Shown here: piece after piece, positions 1 to 5,502 of the stretch
How positions within the stretch are numbered: position 1 is the first letter of the stretch
How the letters are laid out: each line of letters starts with the position of its first letter
Assembly: GCA_028293265.1 (NCBI GenBank)
Contig: JAQGPB010000406.1
Span: forward strand, 1 to 6,018
Source of the DNA: Pedosphaera sp.
Lineage (GTDB): Bacteria > Verrucomicrobiota > Verrucomicrobiae > Limisphaerales > Pedosphaeraceae
Length of the DNA stretch: 6,018 bases
Reading direction: 5' to 3'
Notes under the pieces: model-generated
What the model saw: the letters and a program-made list of their open reading frames with translations, nothing else
The model's database searches: none
Told to the model about the DNA's origin: nothing
Program-made: the position numbers and the translations under genes

Positions 1-846
1 ATTCCCAAACGCGTCGGTTATGCGCGGCCATGGCGAAACCTGTTTCTCACGCGGAGAGTCCTGCCGCGCCACGGCGCAGTCGCGATGCACAAACGCTCCG
101 TTGACGAAATCAACCAACGCATCCGCAAGGATTCACTTCCGCCCGCTTATCCCGCCGACGCGCACCACATCCATCAATATCTTCACCTCGCCGCCGCGTT
201 GGGCGCGAACCCCGCGCCGCTGGCCCCGTGCTTGACCGTCACCGCCGAAGCGATTGCGAACTTCATCGCCAAATTCAATCTCGCCGCCAATTCCAACGAA
301 AGCGCGCCCTTTTTCGGCCTGAACGCCGGCGCGGAATACGGCCCCGCCAAACGCTGGCCCGAGGCGCGCTTTATCGAAGCCGCCATTCAAATCCAGCGCC
401 AGACCAACTGCCGCTGGCTCATCTTCGGCCTCAAAGCCGAGTCAGAAATGGCTGCGCGCATTGTCGCTGAAATTTCCCGCGCCGCCGAAAAACAATTTGG
501 CCGCGAAGCGACCGCCAATAATCCCCGCGCGTTCAATCTCGCCGGTGCGACGACCCTGGCGGAACTTTGCTCCGCGCTCAAATTCTGCCGCGTCCTGCTC
601 ACCAACGACTCCGGCCCGATGCACGTCGCGGCAGCTCTCGGCACACCCGTCGTCGTCCCCTTCGGCAGCACGTCGCCCGAACTGACCGGCCCCGGCCTGC
701 CCGGCGATACGCGTCATCACCTGCTTTGCGCCCATGCTCCGTGCTCGCCCTGCTTCCTCCGCGAGTGCCCGATTGATTTCCGCTGCATGACCGCCATCAG
801 CGCGGACGCAGTGGTCAAGGCGGTTTTGGAAACAAATTTGAAATGA
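1..846 (+). CDS. waaF: ADP-heptose:LPS heptosyltransferase II (GT9 family), 5' end missing
   Basis: This gene transfers a heptose from ADP-heptose onto the inner core of lipopolysaccharide at the cytoplasmic face of the inner membrane. The frame is open from base 1 (it begins I-P-K-R-V-G-Y-A-R-P, typical of the middle of the N-terminal half), so the start lies outside the window; 281 residues remain, and the TGA is at 844-846. An internal ATG at 85 should not be taken as the start. The family signatures are clear: GLNAGAEYGPAKRWP (visible residues 106-120), the sugar-nucleotide region NDSGPMHVAAALG (202-214), and FGSTSPELTGP (221-231). A Cys-rich segment follows (CAHAPCSPC..REC....C, residues 243-262), as seen in many WaaF-like proteins. 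The usual Pro of GxxPGAE is Ala here. Known family role: GT9/WaaF. Inference: isozyme II rather than another GT9 member. Confidence 0.88.
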   Translation: MPKRVGYARPWRNLFLTRRVLPRHGAVAMHKRSVDEINQRIRKDSLPPAYPADAHHIHQYLHLAAALGANPAPLAPCLTVTAEAIANFIAKFNLAANSNESAPFFGLNAGAEYGPAKRWPEARFIEAAIQIQRQTNCRWLIFGLKAESEMAARIVAEISRAAEKQFGREATANNPRAFNLAGATTLAELCSALKFCRVLLTNDSGPMHVAAALGTPVVVPFGSTSPELTGPGLPGDTRHHLLCAHAPCSPCFLRECPIDFRCMTAISADAVVKAVLETNLK

Positions 847-898
847 TGTTGTTGATTTATTTCAAGAGGCCCATTCGGACCTCCGCCAGGTCTTGGAG

Positions 899-918
899 TG
901 CGGCAGTCCCCTGCCGCT
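899..918. repeat. GC hairpin in intergenic repeat
   Basis: A perfect 7-bp inverted repeat, GCGGCAG (900-906) and CTGCCGC (911-917), closes a TCCC loop. It lies 54 bases after the heptosyltransferase stop. No T-run follows, so it is not a classical rho-independent terminator, although a role in transcript ending or stability is possible. The flanking DNA (about 880-930) resembles a dispersed element I associate with verrucomicrobial genomes; that association is from memory, not tested. Confidence 0.55.
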
Positions 919-1028
919 TTGGCACCGCGATCTCCAGCCTTTCCCGATGACGCTACTATTCTAAGGATCATAAAATGCATGACAGAGACCACCTTGCCAA
1001 GAATCTGCCCGGCCCTTATGGTTATTAT

Positions 1029-1253
1029 ATGAGAACTACTGTAGAGGCCATTTACGAAGCCGGCAAACTCATATTGCCTCAACCTCTGCCCCTGCCCGGT
1101 AAAGCGCACGTCATTGTCACCATTGAAACTCAGGAACAGGATTCCGATGCTGAGCGGGCCGCTTGGTTGAAGCATTCTGAAGGTTCTTTGGTAAAAGCTC
1201 GGGACAATTCGGAGGATGAAATTTTTGACGATCTGACCGCGTTGAATGTTTGA
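1029..1253 (+). CDS. Small AF2212/DUF104-like antitoxin-type protein
   Basis: A 74-residue protein starting MRTTVEAIYEAGKLILPQPL. The pattern (a short strand, E-A-I-Y-E-x-G-x-L, then L-P-L-P, a charged residue and V-x-V-T-I-E) matches the N-terminal beta domain of AF2212/DUF104-type antitoxins, which bind DNA and neutralise a partner toxin. The C-terminal part is acidic (S-E-D-E-I-F-D-D-L), as expected for a toxin-wrapping tail. The start at 1029 is chosen because the family fold begins there. An in-frame ATG at 975 with an AAGGA at 963-967, 7 bases upstream, would add 18 residues and cannot be excluded. No PIN-domain or other toxin gene follows; only a short hydrophobic ORF overlaps the stop. 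It could be an orphan antitoxin or a free-standing regulator. Family assignment is by motif recall, moderately sure. Confidence 0.6.
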   Translation: MRTTVEAIYEAGKLILPQPLPLPGKAHVIVTIETQEQDSDAERAAWLKHSEGSLVKARDNSEDEIFDDLTALNV

Positions 1254-1371
1254 AACTGCTTCCAACTTGTTATACCGGGCGTTATTGGATGTCCTGTTGA
1301 TTTTCCGCTTCATAGTTTTCCCTCGCTTAAGAAAAAATCGCGGGCTCAATGGCAATTGCCCGAGAGGCTGA
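1246..1371 (+). other. Short hydrophobic ORF overlapping the antitoxin stop
   Basis: A 41-codon frame begins with an ATG that overlaps the last 8 bases of the antitoxin gene (ATGTTTGA), the arrangement usual for a toxin following its antitoxin. Its product has a hydrophobic core (L-L-Y-R-A-L-L-D-V-L-L-I-F-R-F-I-V-F) and a basic tail (R-L-R-K-N-R). It is not a PIN domain: the acidic N-terminal motif and later Asp residues are absent. It may be a decayed toxin remnant, a small membrane peptide or simply chance. The stop at 1369-1371 is the last in-frame stop before cysE, which is in the same frame. Confidence 0.2.
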
Positions 1372-1407
1372 CTTGCCTTTCACCTCTCACTGCTGAATAC
1401 TGCCCCT

Positions 1408-2328
1408 GTGCAAGACTCGGTTACAGAATTGACCAATCAATTGGTGGCCTCCTATGCCCGCCTCGGCGGCATCAACCATCTCGACGGCAAAAACCTGCCC
1501 TCCAAGCGCACCATCTGCCTGCTCGCCGTGGATTTGCTCCGGCTGCTGTTCCCCGGTTTCTTTGACGAAAAACTCATCCACTCCTCCGAAATCAAGGTCG
1601 AGACCGCCACGCTCATGGATTCCGTGCTCGAACATCTGGAGGACGAAATTTACAAGAGCCTTGAATATCACCGTCCCGAGGAGATCAGCAAAAAAGATCT
1701 GCGCCCCACCGCCCACGCGTTGACGCTCGAATTCCTCGGCAAGCTGCCGCGCATCCGCGAATTGCTCCAGACCGACATCGAAGCCGCCTACAACGGCGAC
1801 CCCGCCGCGTTGAGCCGCGAGGAAATCATCGTCGCCTATCCGTTCGTTGAAACCATCGCCGTGCAGCGCCTGGCCCATGAGCTTTACAAAAAGAACATCG
1901 CGTTGATCCCGCGCATCATGACCGAATGGGCGCATGGCCGCACCGGCATTGACCTCCATCCGGGCACAAGAATCGGTTCGCACTTTTTCATTGATCACGG
2001 CACCGGCGCAGTGACCGGCGAAACCGCCGAGATCGGCAATCACGTCAAAATGTATCAGGGCGTCGGCCTCGTCGCTCGCTCGCTCTCCGGCGGCCAGCAA
2101 TTGCACGGCAAAAAACGCCATCCCACCATCGAGGACCATGTCACCATCTACGCCAACGCCACCATCGTCGGCGGCGAAACCATCATCGGCGCCGGCAGCA
2201 CCATCGGCGCGAACGTGTTCCTCATGCAGAGCGTGCCGCCCAATTCCTTGGTCCTACAAGAAGAGGTCAACGTAAAAGTCATCAGCAAGCCCGAGCGGGA
2301 CAAGAAAAAGGCCGATTTTCAAATTTAA
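1408..2328 (+). CDS. cysE: Serine O-acetyltransferase (N-terminally extended type)
   Basis: The enzyme acetylates L-serine with acetyl-CoA to O-acetylserine, the committed step of cysteine synthesis, in the cytoplasm. The 306-residue protein has a helical N-terminal domain (about 1-175) followed by a left-handed beta-helix of hexapeptide repeats (about 178-285). The catalytic pair is visible by alignment to E. coli CysE: Asp182 in TGIDLHPG and His197 in FIDHGTGAVTGETAEIG. The segment KKRHPTIEDHV (235-245) matches the region that helps bind CoA. The start is GTG; it is the only plausible start between the in-frame stop at 1369-1371 and the conserved body, and has no clear Shine-Dalgarno. The protein ends in D-F-Q-I, with the terminal Ile that in other serine acetyltransferases inserts into the cysteine synthase (CysK) active site. 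No cysK is adjacent. The assignment is firm; regulation is not visible. Confidence 0.93.
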   Translation: MQDSVTELTNQLVASYARLGGINHLDGKNLPSKRTICLLAVDLLRLLFPGFFDEKLIHSSEIKVETATLMDSVLEHLEDEIYKSLEYHRPEEISKKDLRPTAHALTLEFLGKLPRIRELLQTDIEAAYNGDPAALSREEIIVAYPFVETIAVQRLAHELYKKNIALIPRIMTEWAHGRTGIDLHPGTRIGSHFFIDHGTGAVTGETAEIGNHVKMYQGVGLVARSLSGGQQLHGKKRHPTIEDHVTIYANATIVGGETIIGAGSTIGANVFLMQSVPPNSLVLQEEVNVKVISKPERDKKKADFQI

Positions 2329-2918
2329 GCATGGGGATCTCCGCTCCGGCTGGATGTCCGAAAACGGTGATTGCAACCATCACTTGCAAATCTGCCAAAA
2401 GCGACCGCCATTTTCCCCCTCTCCTCGGGGGACCACGAAACGCGAAGCGTTCCTCTCCTAATGGGGAAACTGACTCGTGGCGGGCTTGGGAAGCCATTGG
2501 GCCGGGGTGAGGGCGGGCGCAGCTCTAACTTTCGGATTTGGGGCGGGCGCTGAACTGACTCGTTATTTTGCCGGTTCGATGGCGGGGCTTTTATTGTGCA
2601 AGCGAGGATTCCATGCCAAGTAAGCGATAACGAGCATATTGCAAACGCAAGTGATGCTTGAAACCAAAAAAGCGAGTCCACAAATCCGGCAGGATTGCCG
2701 ATTTGCCCAAGCCGTTCCTTGGCATTCCAGCCATTGTGATCTTTGGCGTATGCCATGTCCTTTGCTGGATCAAGAATTCCTCGATCAATCAGCCCTTGAT
2801 AAGCATCTTTCACTTCGACGGTGTGATAACCATGTGCGTATTGACGCAGACCCAGCAGAACAAAAACTATTACGAACAAATTCGCGGCGAGGACAGTGAT
2901 TGACACAAATTTACGCAT
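2325..2918 (-). CDS. Small membrane protein, probably frameshifted
   Basis: I do not recognise the family. The open frame starts at ATG 2918-2916 and could encode 197 residues. Residues 3-23 form a clear transmembrane segment (V-S-I-T-V-L-A-A-N-L-F-V-I-V-F-V-L-L-G-L), followed by a soluble stretch with charged and aromatic residues and a second hydrophobic stretch from about residue 80. Beyond residue 110 the frame simply translates the intergenic repeat (Pro/Arg-rich), which is unlikely to be real protein. In the -1 frame the second hydrophobic segment continues as NMLVIAYLAWNPRLHNKS and stops at a TAA on 2565-2563, just before the repeat. A one-base deletion, perhaps in the A6 run at 2666-2671 (plus strand), would explain this; the restored protein would be 118 residues with two membrane helices. 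It lies third in a minus-strand cluster with the zinc-ribbon protein and the kinase. Confidence 0.5.
   Translation of the reverse strand: MRKFVSITVLAANLFVIVFVLLGLRQYAHGYHTVEVKDAYQGLIDRGILDPAKDMAYAKDHNGWNAKERLGQIGNPAGFVDSLFWFQASLAFAICSLSLTWHGILACTIKAPPSNRQNNESVQRPPQIRKLELRPPSPRPNGFPSPPRVSFPIRRGTLRVSWSPEERGKMAVAFGRFASDGCNHRFRTSSRSGDPHA
2410..2563. repeat. Repeat-rich intergenic element
   Basis: The gap downstream of cysE is a patchwork of short repeats. CCTCTCCT occurs at 2418-2425 and 2452-2459, each followed by a G-run. GGGCGGGCGC occurs at 2511-2520 and 2541-2550. AACTGACTCGT occurs at 2468-2478 and 2553-2563. The C-rich left edge (CCCCCTCTCCT) and G-rich right part (GGCCGGGGTGAGGG, 2500-2513) could pair roughly as a long imperfect hairpin. 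No protein reading of this stretch looks genuine. It is probably a degenerate dispersed repeat, and may also serve to end the two convergent transcripts. Confidence 0.5.
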
Positions 2919-2926
2919 CTCATTTT

Positions 2927-2948
2927 AAAACCGCGTCAACTTCTCCAA
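2927..2948 (-). repeat. Duplicate of the kinase gene 3' end (remnant copy)
   Basis: These 22 bases are identical to 3309-3330, the last codons of the kinase gene. Read on the minus strand they again spell L-E-K-L-T-R-F followed by a stop (TAA here instead of TGA). Similarity extends about 10 further bases towards 2957 with a two-base gap. This copy sits between the zinc-ribbon gene and the membrane-protein gene, immediately upstream of the latter's start, and has no kinase body attached. Confidence 0.85.
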
Positions 2949-2982
2949 GCCTCACCTTTGTCGCACCGAAACGGGCAAATAT

Positions 2983-3234
2983 CTATGAAGCATCTTCAAC
3001 CACTGCCTTGCCAAAAATCTCAAGATGACCACAACGCAAACACTGTAATGTGATCCCGGGCAAGACCTGTATATATGAAGATCCCGCAAGAAATTCAAAA
3101 GTCTCACCTTGGCAGTGCGAACAACGGATACGCCGGCCAGCAGCCTTGTATTTGGCGTTTGAATTGATGGGCTCTGAAGCGGCTTTGACTCCGGCCTTAA
3201 CCGCTCGTCCGAGTGCTTTCAATGTCTTACCCAT
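2983..3234 (-). CDS. Small zinc-ribbon protein, function unknown
   Basis: An 83-residue protein with a lysine/alanine-rich amphipathic N-terminus (MGKTLKALGRAVKAGVKAA) and a C-terminal zinc ribbon. The four ligands form two CxxC knuckles: Cys38-Ser-His-Cys41 and Cys65-Leu-Arg-Cys68, the second followed by Gly-His. Such ribbons bind one Zn2+ and act in nucleic-acid or protein contacts; which one cannot be told here. The start ATG at 3234 is preferred; a TTG at 3258 would add eight residues. Neither has a good Shine-Dalgarno sequence. The gene is 72 bases downstream of the kinase stop and 64 bases upstream of the membrane-protein start, all on the minus strand, so cotranscription is likely. It is flanked by two copies of the kinase 3' end, suggesting late insertion or duplication. 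Base composition is lower in GC than in cysE or the kinase. Confidence 0.7.
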   Translation of the reverse strand: MGKTLKALGRAVKAGVKAASEPINSNAKYKAAGRRIRCSHCQGETFEFLAGSSYIQVLPGITLQCLRCGHLEIFGKAVVEDAS

Positions 3235-3306
3235 AGCAGGAATATTTTTCTGGCCCAATCTGTCTAAACTACGCAGATTTCACGTCAGCCACCAGTGTAT
3301 CCAGTT

Positions 3307-4206
3307 TCAAAACCGCGTCAACTTCTCCAACTCCTTCACCCGCGACTCAATCGCCGGGCGCTTGACCTTCGTCGTGAAATTCAACCCGAACCCTTCGCAG
3401 CAAAACGACGCCACGACGCTCCCGTAAATCATCCCCCGCCGCAGATTGTCATCAATCGTACCGCGCGCCGTGGAAAGATAACCCATCATGCCGCCAACGA
3501 ATGAATCGCCCGCGCCGGTCGGGTCCACCACGCGATGCAGCGGATAAGCCGGCGACACGAAAAGCCCGTTCTTCGTCGAAAGGATCGCGCCATGCTCGCC
3601 TTTTTTGATGATCACGTATTTGGGCCCGAGCTTGTGGATTTTTTTCAGGGCCGAAAGCAGGTTTTCGTCCTTCGTCAATTGCCGCGCCTCGCTGTCGTTC
3701 AAAACGAAGCCATCCACGCGCTTGAGCAATTTCAGCAGATCCGGCAGCGCGATGTTCAGCCAGAGGTCCATCGTGTCCGCCACGACGAACTTCGGCCGTT
3801 GCATCTGCGTCAGCACATGGCTTTGCAGCGACGGCGCGATGTTGGCCAGCAGCACGAACTGGGAGTTCTGATAGGACGCGGGCAGCTTGGGACTGAACGT
3901 CTCGAACACGCCCAGTTCCGTCGCCAGCGTGCGCCGGTTGTTCATGTTCACCTCGTATTCGCCGGACCAGTGAAAAGTTTTTCCCGGCAAAATCTGCAGG
4001 CCATCCAGGTTCACCTTGTGCCGCTTGTAAAGCGCGAGGTATTTCTTCGGAAAATCCTCGCCCACCACGCCCACCAGCTTGACCGGCGCGAAAAAGCTCG
4101 CCGCCACCGCCGCGTGGCTGGCCGAGCCGCCCAGCAACCGCGGGTTCTCCGCCTTCGGGGTCTTGATGGAATCCAGCGCCGTCGAGCCGACAATCAATAC
4201 ACTCAT
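3307..4206 (-). CDS. PfkB-family (ribokinase-like) carbohydrate/nucleoside kinase
   Basis: A 299-residue cytoplasmic kinase that phosphorylates a sugar or nucleoside using ATP; the substrate cannot be fixed from sequence. Family marks in order are the N-terminal MSVLIVGSTALDSI strand, the Gly-Gly substrate-site motif GGSASHAAVAA (26-36), the VGVVGEDFP segment (45-53), the LNDSEARQLT motif (169-178, Asn and Glu that help hold Mg-phosphate), KKGEHGA (201-207), and the PfkB signature VVDPTGAGDSFVGG (226-239), whose Asp234 is the catalytic base with the GAGD anion hole. Length is normal for the family (about 300). The start ATG fits the usual N-terminus; no Shine-Dalgarno is visible. It heads a minus-strand cluster with two small genes. 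Its last codons are duplicated at 2927-2948. Candidates include adenosine kinase-like or ribokinase-like activity. Confidence 0.9.
   Translation of the reverse strand: MSVLIVGSTALDSIKTPKAENPRLLGGSASHAAVAASFFAPVKLVGVVGEDFPKKYLALYKRHKVNLDGLQILPGKTFHWSGEYEVNMNNRRTLATELGVFETFSPKLPASYQNSQFVLLANIAPSLQSHVLTQMQRPKFVVADTMDLWLNIALPDLLKLLKRVDGFVLNDSEARQLTKDENLLSALKKIHKLGPKYVIIKKGEHGAILSTKNGLFVSPAYPLHRVVDPTGAGDSFVGGMMGYLSTARGTIDDNLRRGMIYGSVVASFCCEGFGLNFTTKVKRPAIESRVKELEKLTRF
3309..3330 (-). repeat. Kinase gene 3' end, parent copy of the 22-bp repeat
   Basis: This is the in-gene copy of the exact 22-bp direct repeat whose partner is at 2927-2948. It encodes L-E-K-L-T-R-F and the first bases of the stop. 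The repeat-to-repeat distance is 382 bases and encloses the zinc-ribbon gene. Confidence 0.85.
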
Positions 4207-4400
4207 GCAAATTTTAGATTACGAGTTTCAACCGTGAAATCAAAGTTGAGACGCTACGTGATAATCCACCCGCTGACAAGCGCGGCGTTGCAAACCCGGT
4301 AATTCCCAAGCGCAAAAATAAAACAGCACCTTGGACAGCCTATGTCCACCCTCCTTGGTAAACTCTCCCCCAGAAGTCGGGGGTGTGCCCGTCCTCGTAG

Positions 4401-4443
4401 CGCGGGCGTCCCTGCCTGCGAGTGACGGCGGCGTCCCGCCGCC
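4401..4443. repeat. Tandem pair of GC hairpins
   Basis: Two adjacent inverted repeats. The first pairs CGCGGGC (4401-4407) with GCCTGCG (4414-4420), including one G-T/U pair, around GTCCCT. The second pairs GGCGGCG (4427-4433) with CGCCGCC (4437-4443) perfectly around TCC. Both have the same loop core as the hairpin at 899-918. No T-run follows. It is likely a dispersed intergenic repeat unit. Confidence 0.6.
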
Positions 4444-4570
4444 AGTCAGTTCAGCAACGGGCTACGCCAAGCCAAACAACCTAAAAATCAACAACCCCCC
4501 ATGAAAAGAGCCTCAGACTGGGAAAATCAGGAAGCCACCTCCACGATCCATGAGCCACCTTTCCCCAAAT

Positions 4571-4598
4571 CCGCAATCCGCAATCGCCAATCCGCAAT
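4571..4598. repeat. Heptamer tandem repeat, four units
   Basis: Four contiguous 7-base units: CCGCAAT, CCGCAAT, CGCCAAT, CCGCAAT. The third differs at two adjacent positions. The array lies in the kinase/isomerase gap and is not part of a supported gene. Confidence 0.8.
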
Positions 4599-4688
4599 CA
4601 AAAGCCCCGTATTTCCTGCTGTTTCCGCTCTTTCCGCTTATTTCGATGGGGGGGAGGGGTAGCCTGGGAGAACGCAACCTTTCCCTCA

Positions 4689-4711
4689 TTCGATGTTGGT
4701 TGTTCGATGTT
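4689..4711. repeat. TTCGATGTT direct repeat
   Basis: TTCGATGTT occurs at 4689-4697 and 4703-4711, five bases apart. It is a second, unrelated short-repeat patch in the same gap, about 140 bases before the exported isomerase gene. Confidence 0.5.
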
Positions 4712-4789
4712 TCCCCGGTCCCTGCCCCAACCCCATCGCCCGTTGCCTGAGTATTGCACCACAAAAGCAAATCGGTTCCCGGTATTTTT

Positions 4790-4817
4790 TTGAAAAATTC
4801 CGGGCGTGACTTTGAAT
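4790..4817 (+). promoter_or_regulatory. Possible sigma-70-type promoter of the isomerase pair
   Basis: TTGAAA (4790-4795, five of six to consensus) is followed after 16 bases by TTGAAT (4812-4817, four of six). It would give a leader of about 20-25 bases before the ATG at 4847. The -10 element lacks the usual A at position 2, so this is only a candidate. Confidence 0.22.
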
Positions 4818-4846
4818 CGGGTTCATGGAAGATTGTCCGACCAATT

Positions 4847-5479
4847 ATGAAAAAACTCATTTTGTTGTCCTGTCTGGCCGCCGTGGCGCTGGGATTCATC
4901 ACCGCCCAAGCGGACGAACCTAAAAAAGAAGAAGCCAAAAAAGCCGAAACCAAAGCCGTCAAGGAAGTCGCCGTCATCAAGACCACGGCGGGCGAGATAG
5001 TGATCGAGTTCTGGTCAGACGTCGCCCCCAAGACCGTCGAGAATTTCAAGACCCTGGCCAAAAAAGGTTTTTATGATGGCACCTGTTTCCATCGAATTAT
5101 TAAAGGCTTTATGATCCAGGGCGGTGATCCAAACACCAAGGACCCTAATAAATCTCAGGACAGTTATGGGGGCGGCGGACCGGGCTACACGATTGAGGAT
5201 GAGTTTAATGACCGGCCCCATTTGCGCGGAGTGATTTCAATGGCCAATACCGGTAGTCCCAATTCGGCTGGCTGCCAATTTTTCATCTGCTTGGACGAGC
5301 AGTCGCGCTTGAATCACCATTACACCGGCTTCGGCAAGGTCATCAAAGGTGACGATGTTCTCGGAAAGCTCGGAGATTCTCCCTGCACTGGGCCAAACTC
5401 GATGGGGGAATTCAGCATTCCCAAACCTCGCGTGGAATTGATAAGTATGAAGATCGTCCCCGCCGATTCGATTAAATAA
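4847..5479 (+). CDS. Exported cyclophilin-type peptidyl-prolyl cis-trans isomerase
   Basis: A 210-residue isomerase that speeds cis-trans change at X-Pro bonds during folding, here outside the cytoplasm. Residues 1-22 are a signal peptide: MKK, a hydrophobic core (LILLSCLAAVALGFI), and a probable cut after A-Q-A before Asp23. A charged Lys/Glu linker (23-40) leads into the cyclophilin domain (41-207). Active-site residues by alignment to human CypA: Arg83 (Arg55) in FHRIIKGFMIQGGDP, Gln91 (Gln63), Met132 (Met100? region GVISMAN) and Gln144 (Gln111) in CQFFICL. The position of CypA Trp121 is Arg154 in R-L-N-H-H-Y-T-G-F-G-K-V, as in bacterial enzymes with low cyclosporin affinity. The start at 4847 is chosen because it begins the signal peptide; the upstream in-frame codons from about 4754 do not look coding. 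A second isomerase follows after 23 bases. Confidence 0.92.
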   Translation: MKKLILLSCLAAVALGFITAQADEPKKEEAKKAETKAVKEVAVIKTTAGEIVIEFWSDVAPKTVENFKTLAKKGFYDGTCFHRIIKGFMIQGGDPNTKDPNKSQDSYGGGGPGYTIEDEFNDRPHLRGVISMANTGSPNSAGCQFFICLDEQSRLNHHYTGFGKVIKGDDVLGKLGDSPCTGPNSMGEFSIPKPRVELISMKIVPADSIK

Positions 5480-5502
5480 TCAACCTCAACCTGAATAAAA
5501 TT

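Larger units (their letters stand above)
4207..4846. other. Long intergenic region with repeats, no gene seen
   Basis: This 640-base stretch separates two divergently oriented genes, the kinase and the first isomerase, so it should hold the promoters of both. I see no credible coding frame: the frames that are open translate short tandem repeats (N-P-Q-S-A-I-type peptides). It contains a 6-bp stem TGGACA/TGTCCA (4332-4337, 4343-4348), a C5/G5 stem (4367-4371, 4379-4383), two adjacent GC hairpins (4401-4443), a four-unit heptamer repeat (4571-4598) and a TTCGATGTT pair (4689-4711). Confidence 0.6.

Noticed and set aside
994..1028. A promoter with TTGCCA and TATTAT before the antitoxin-like gene
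   Set aside because: The spacing is 23 bases, too long, and the -10 match would abut the ATG itself.
717..1355. A 212-codon minus-strand frame across the antitoxin-like gene
   Set aside because: It is antisense to the heptosyltransferase end and the small gene, crosses the hairpin repeat, and its product has no domain-like pattern.
1341..1362. CGGGC/GCCCG stem enclosing GGCAATTGCC as a terminator or operator
   Set aside because: The stem is only five pairs, no T-run follows, and the palindrome is short enough to be chance.
1387..2139. A 250-codon minus-strand frame inside cysE
   Set aside because: It is the antisense shadow of a strongly recognised serine acetyltransferase and arises from high-GC codon bias.
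3535..4302. A 255-codon plus-strand frame inside the kinase
   Set aside because: It is antisense to the PfkB kinase, Arg/His/Gln-rich, and has no recognisable motif.
4332..4383. TGGACA/TGTCCA and C5/G5 stems as rho-independent terminators
   Set aside because: Neither is followed by a T-run on either strand, and no gene ends here: both neighbours start from this gap.
4754..4846. An upstream start for the exported isomerase at 4754
   Set aside because: It would put 31 polar residues before a perfect signal peptide; the start at 4847 gives the expected export signal.
4865..4875. Lipoprotein signal (L-L-S-C) in the exported isomerase
   Set aside because: The Cys is residue 9, too close to the N-terminus for a lipobox, and a normal A-x-A cleavage site follows the hydrophobic core.
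4513..5061. A minus-strand frame and a plus-strand 66-codon frame (4550-4750) in the long gap
   Set aside because: Both translate the tandem repeats (N-P-Q-S-A-type peptides), and the minus frame also overlaps the isomerase signal peptide.
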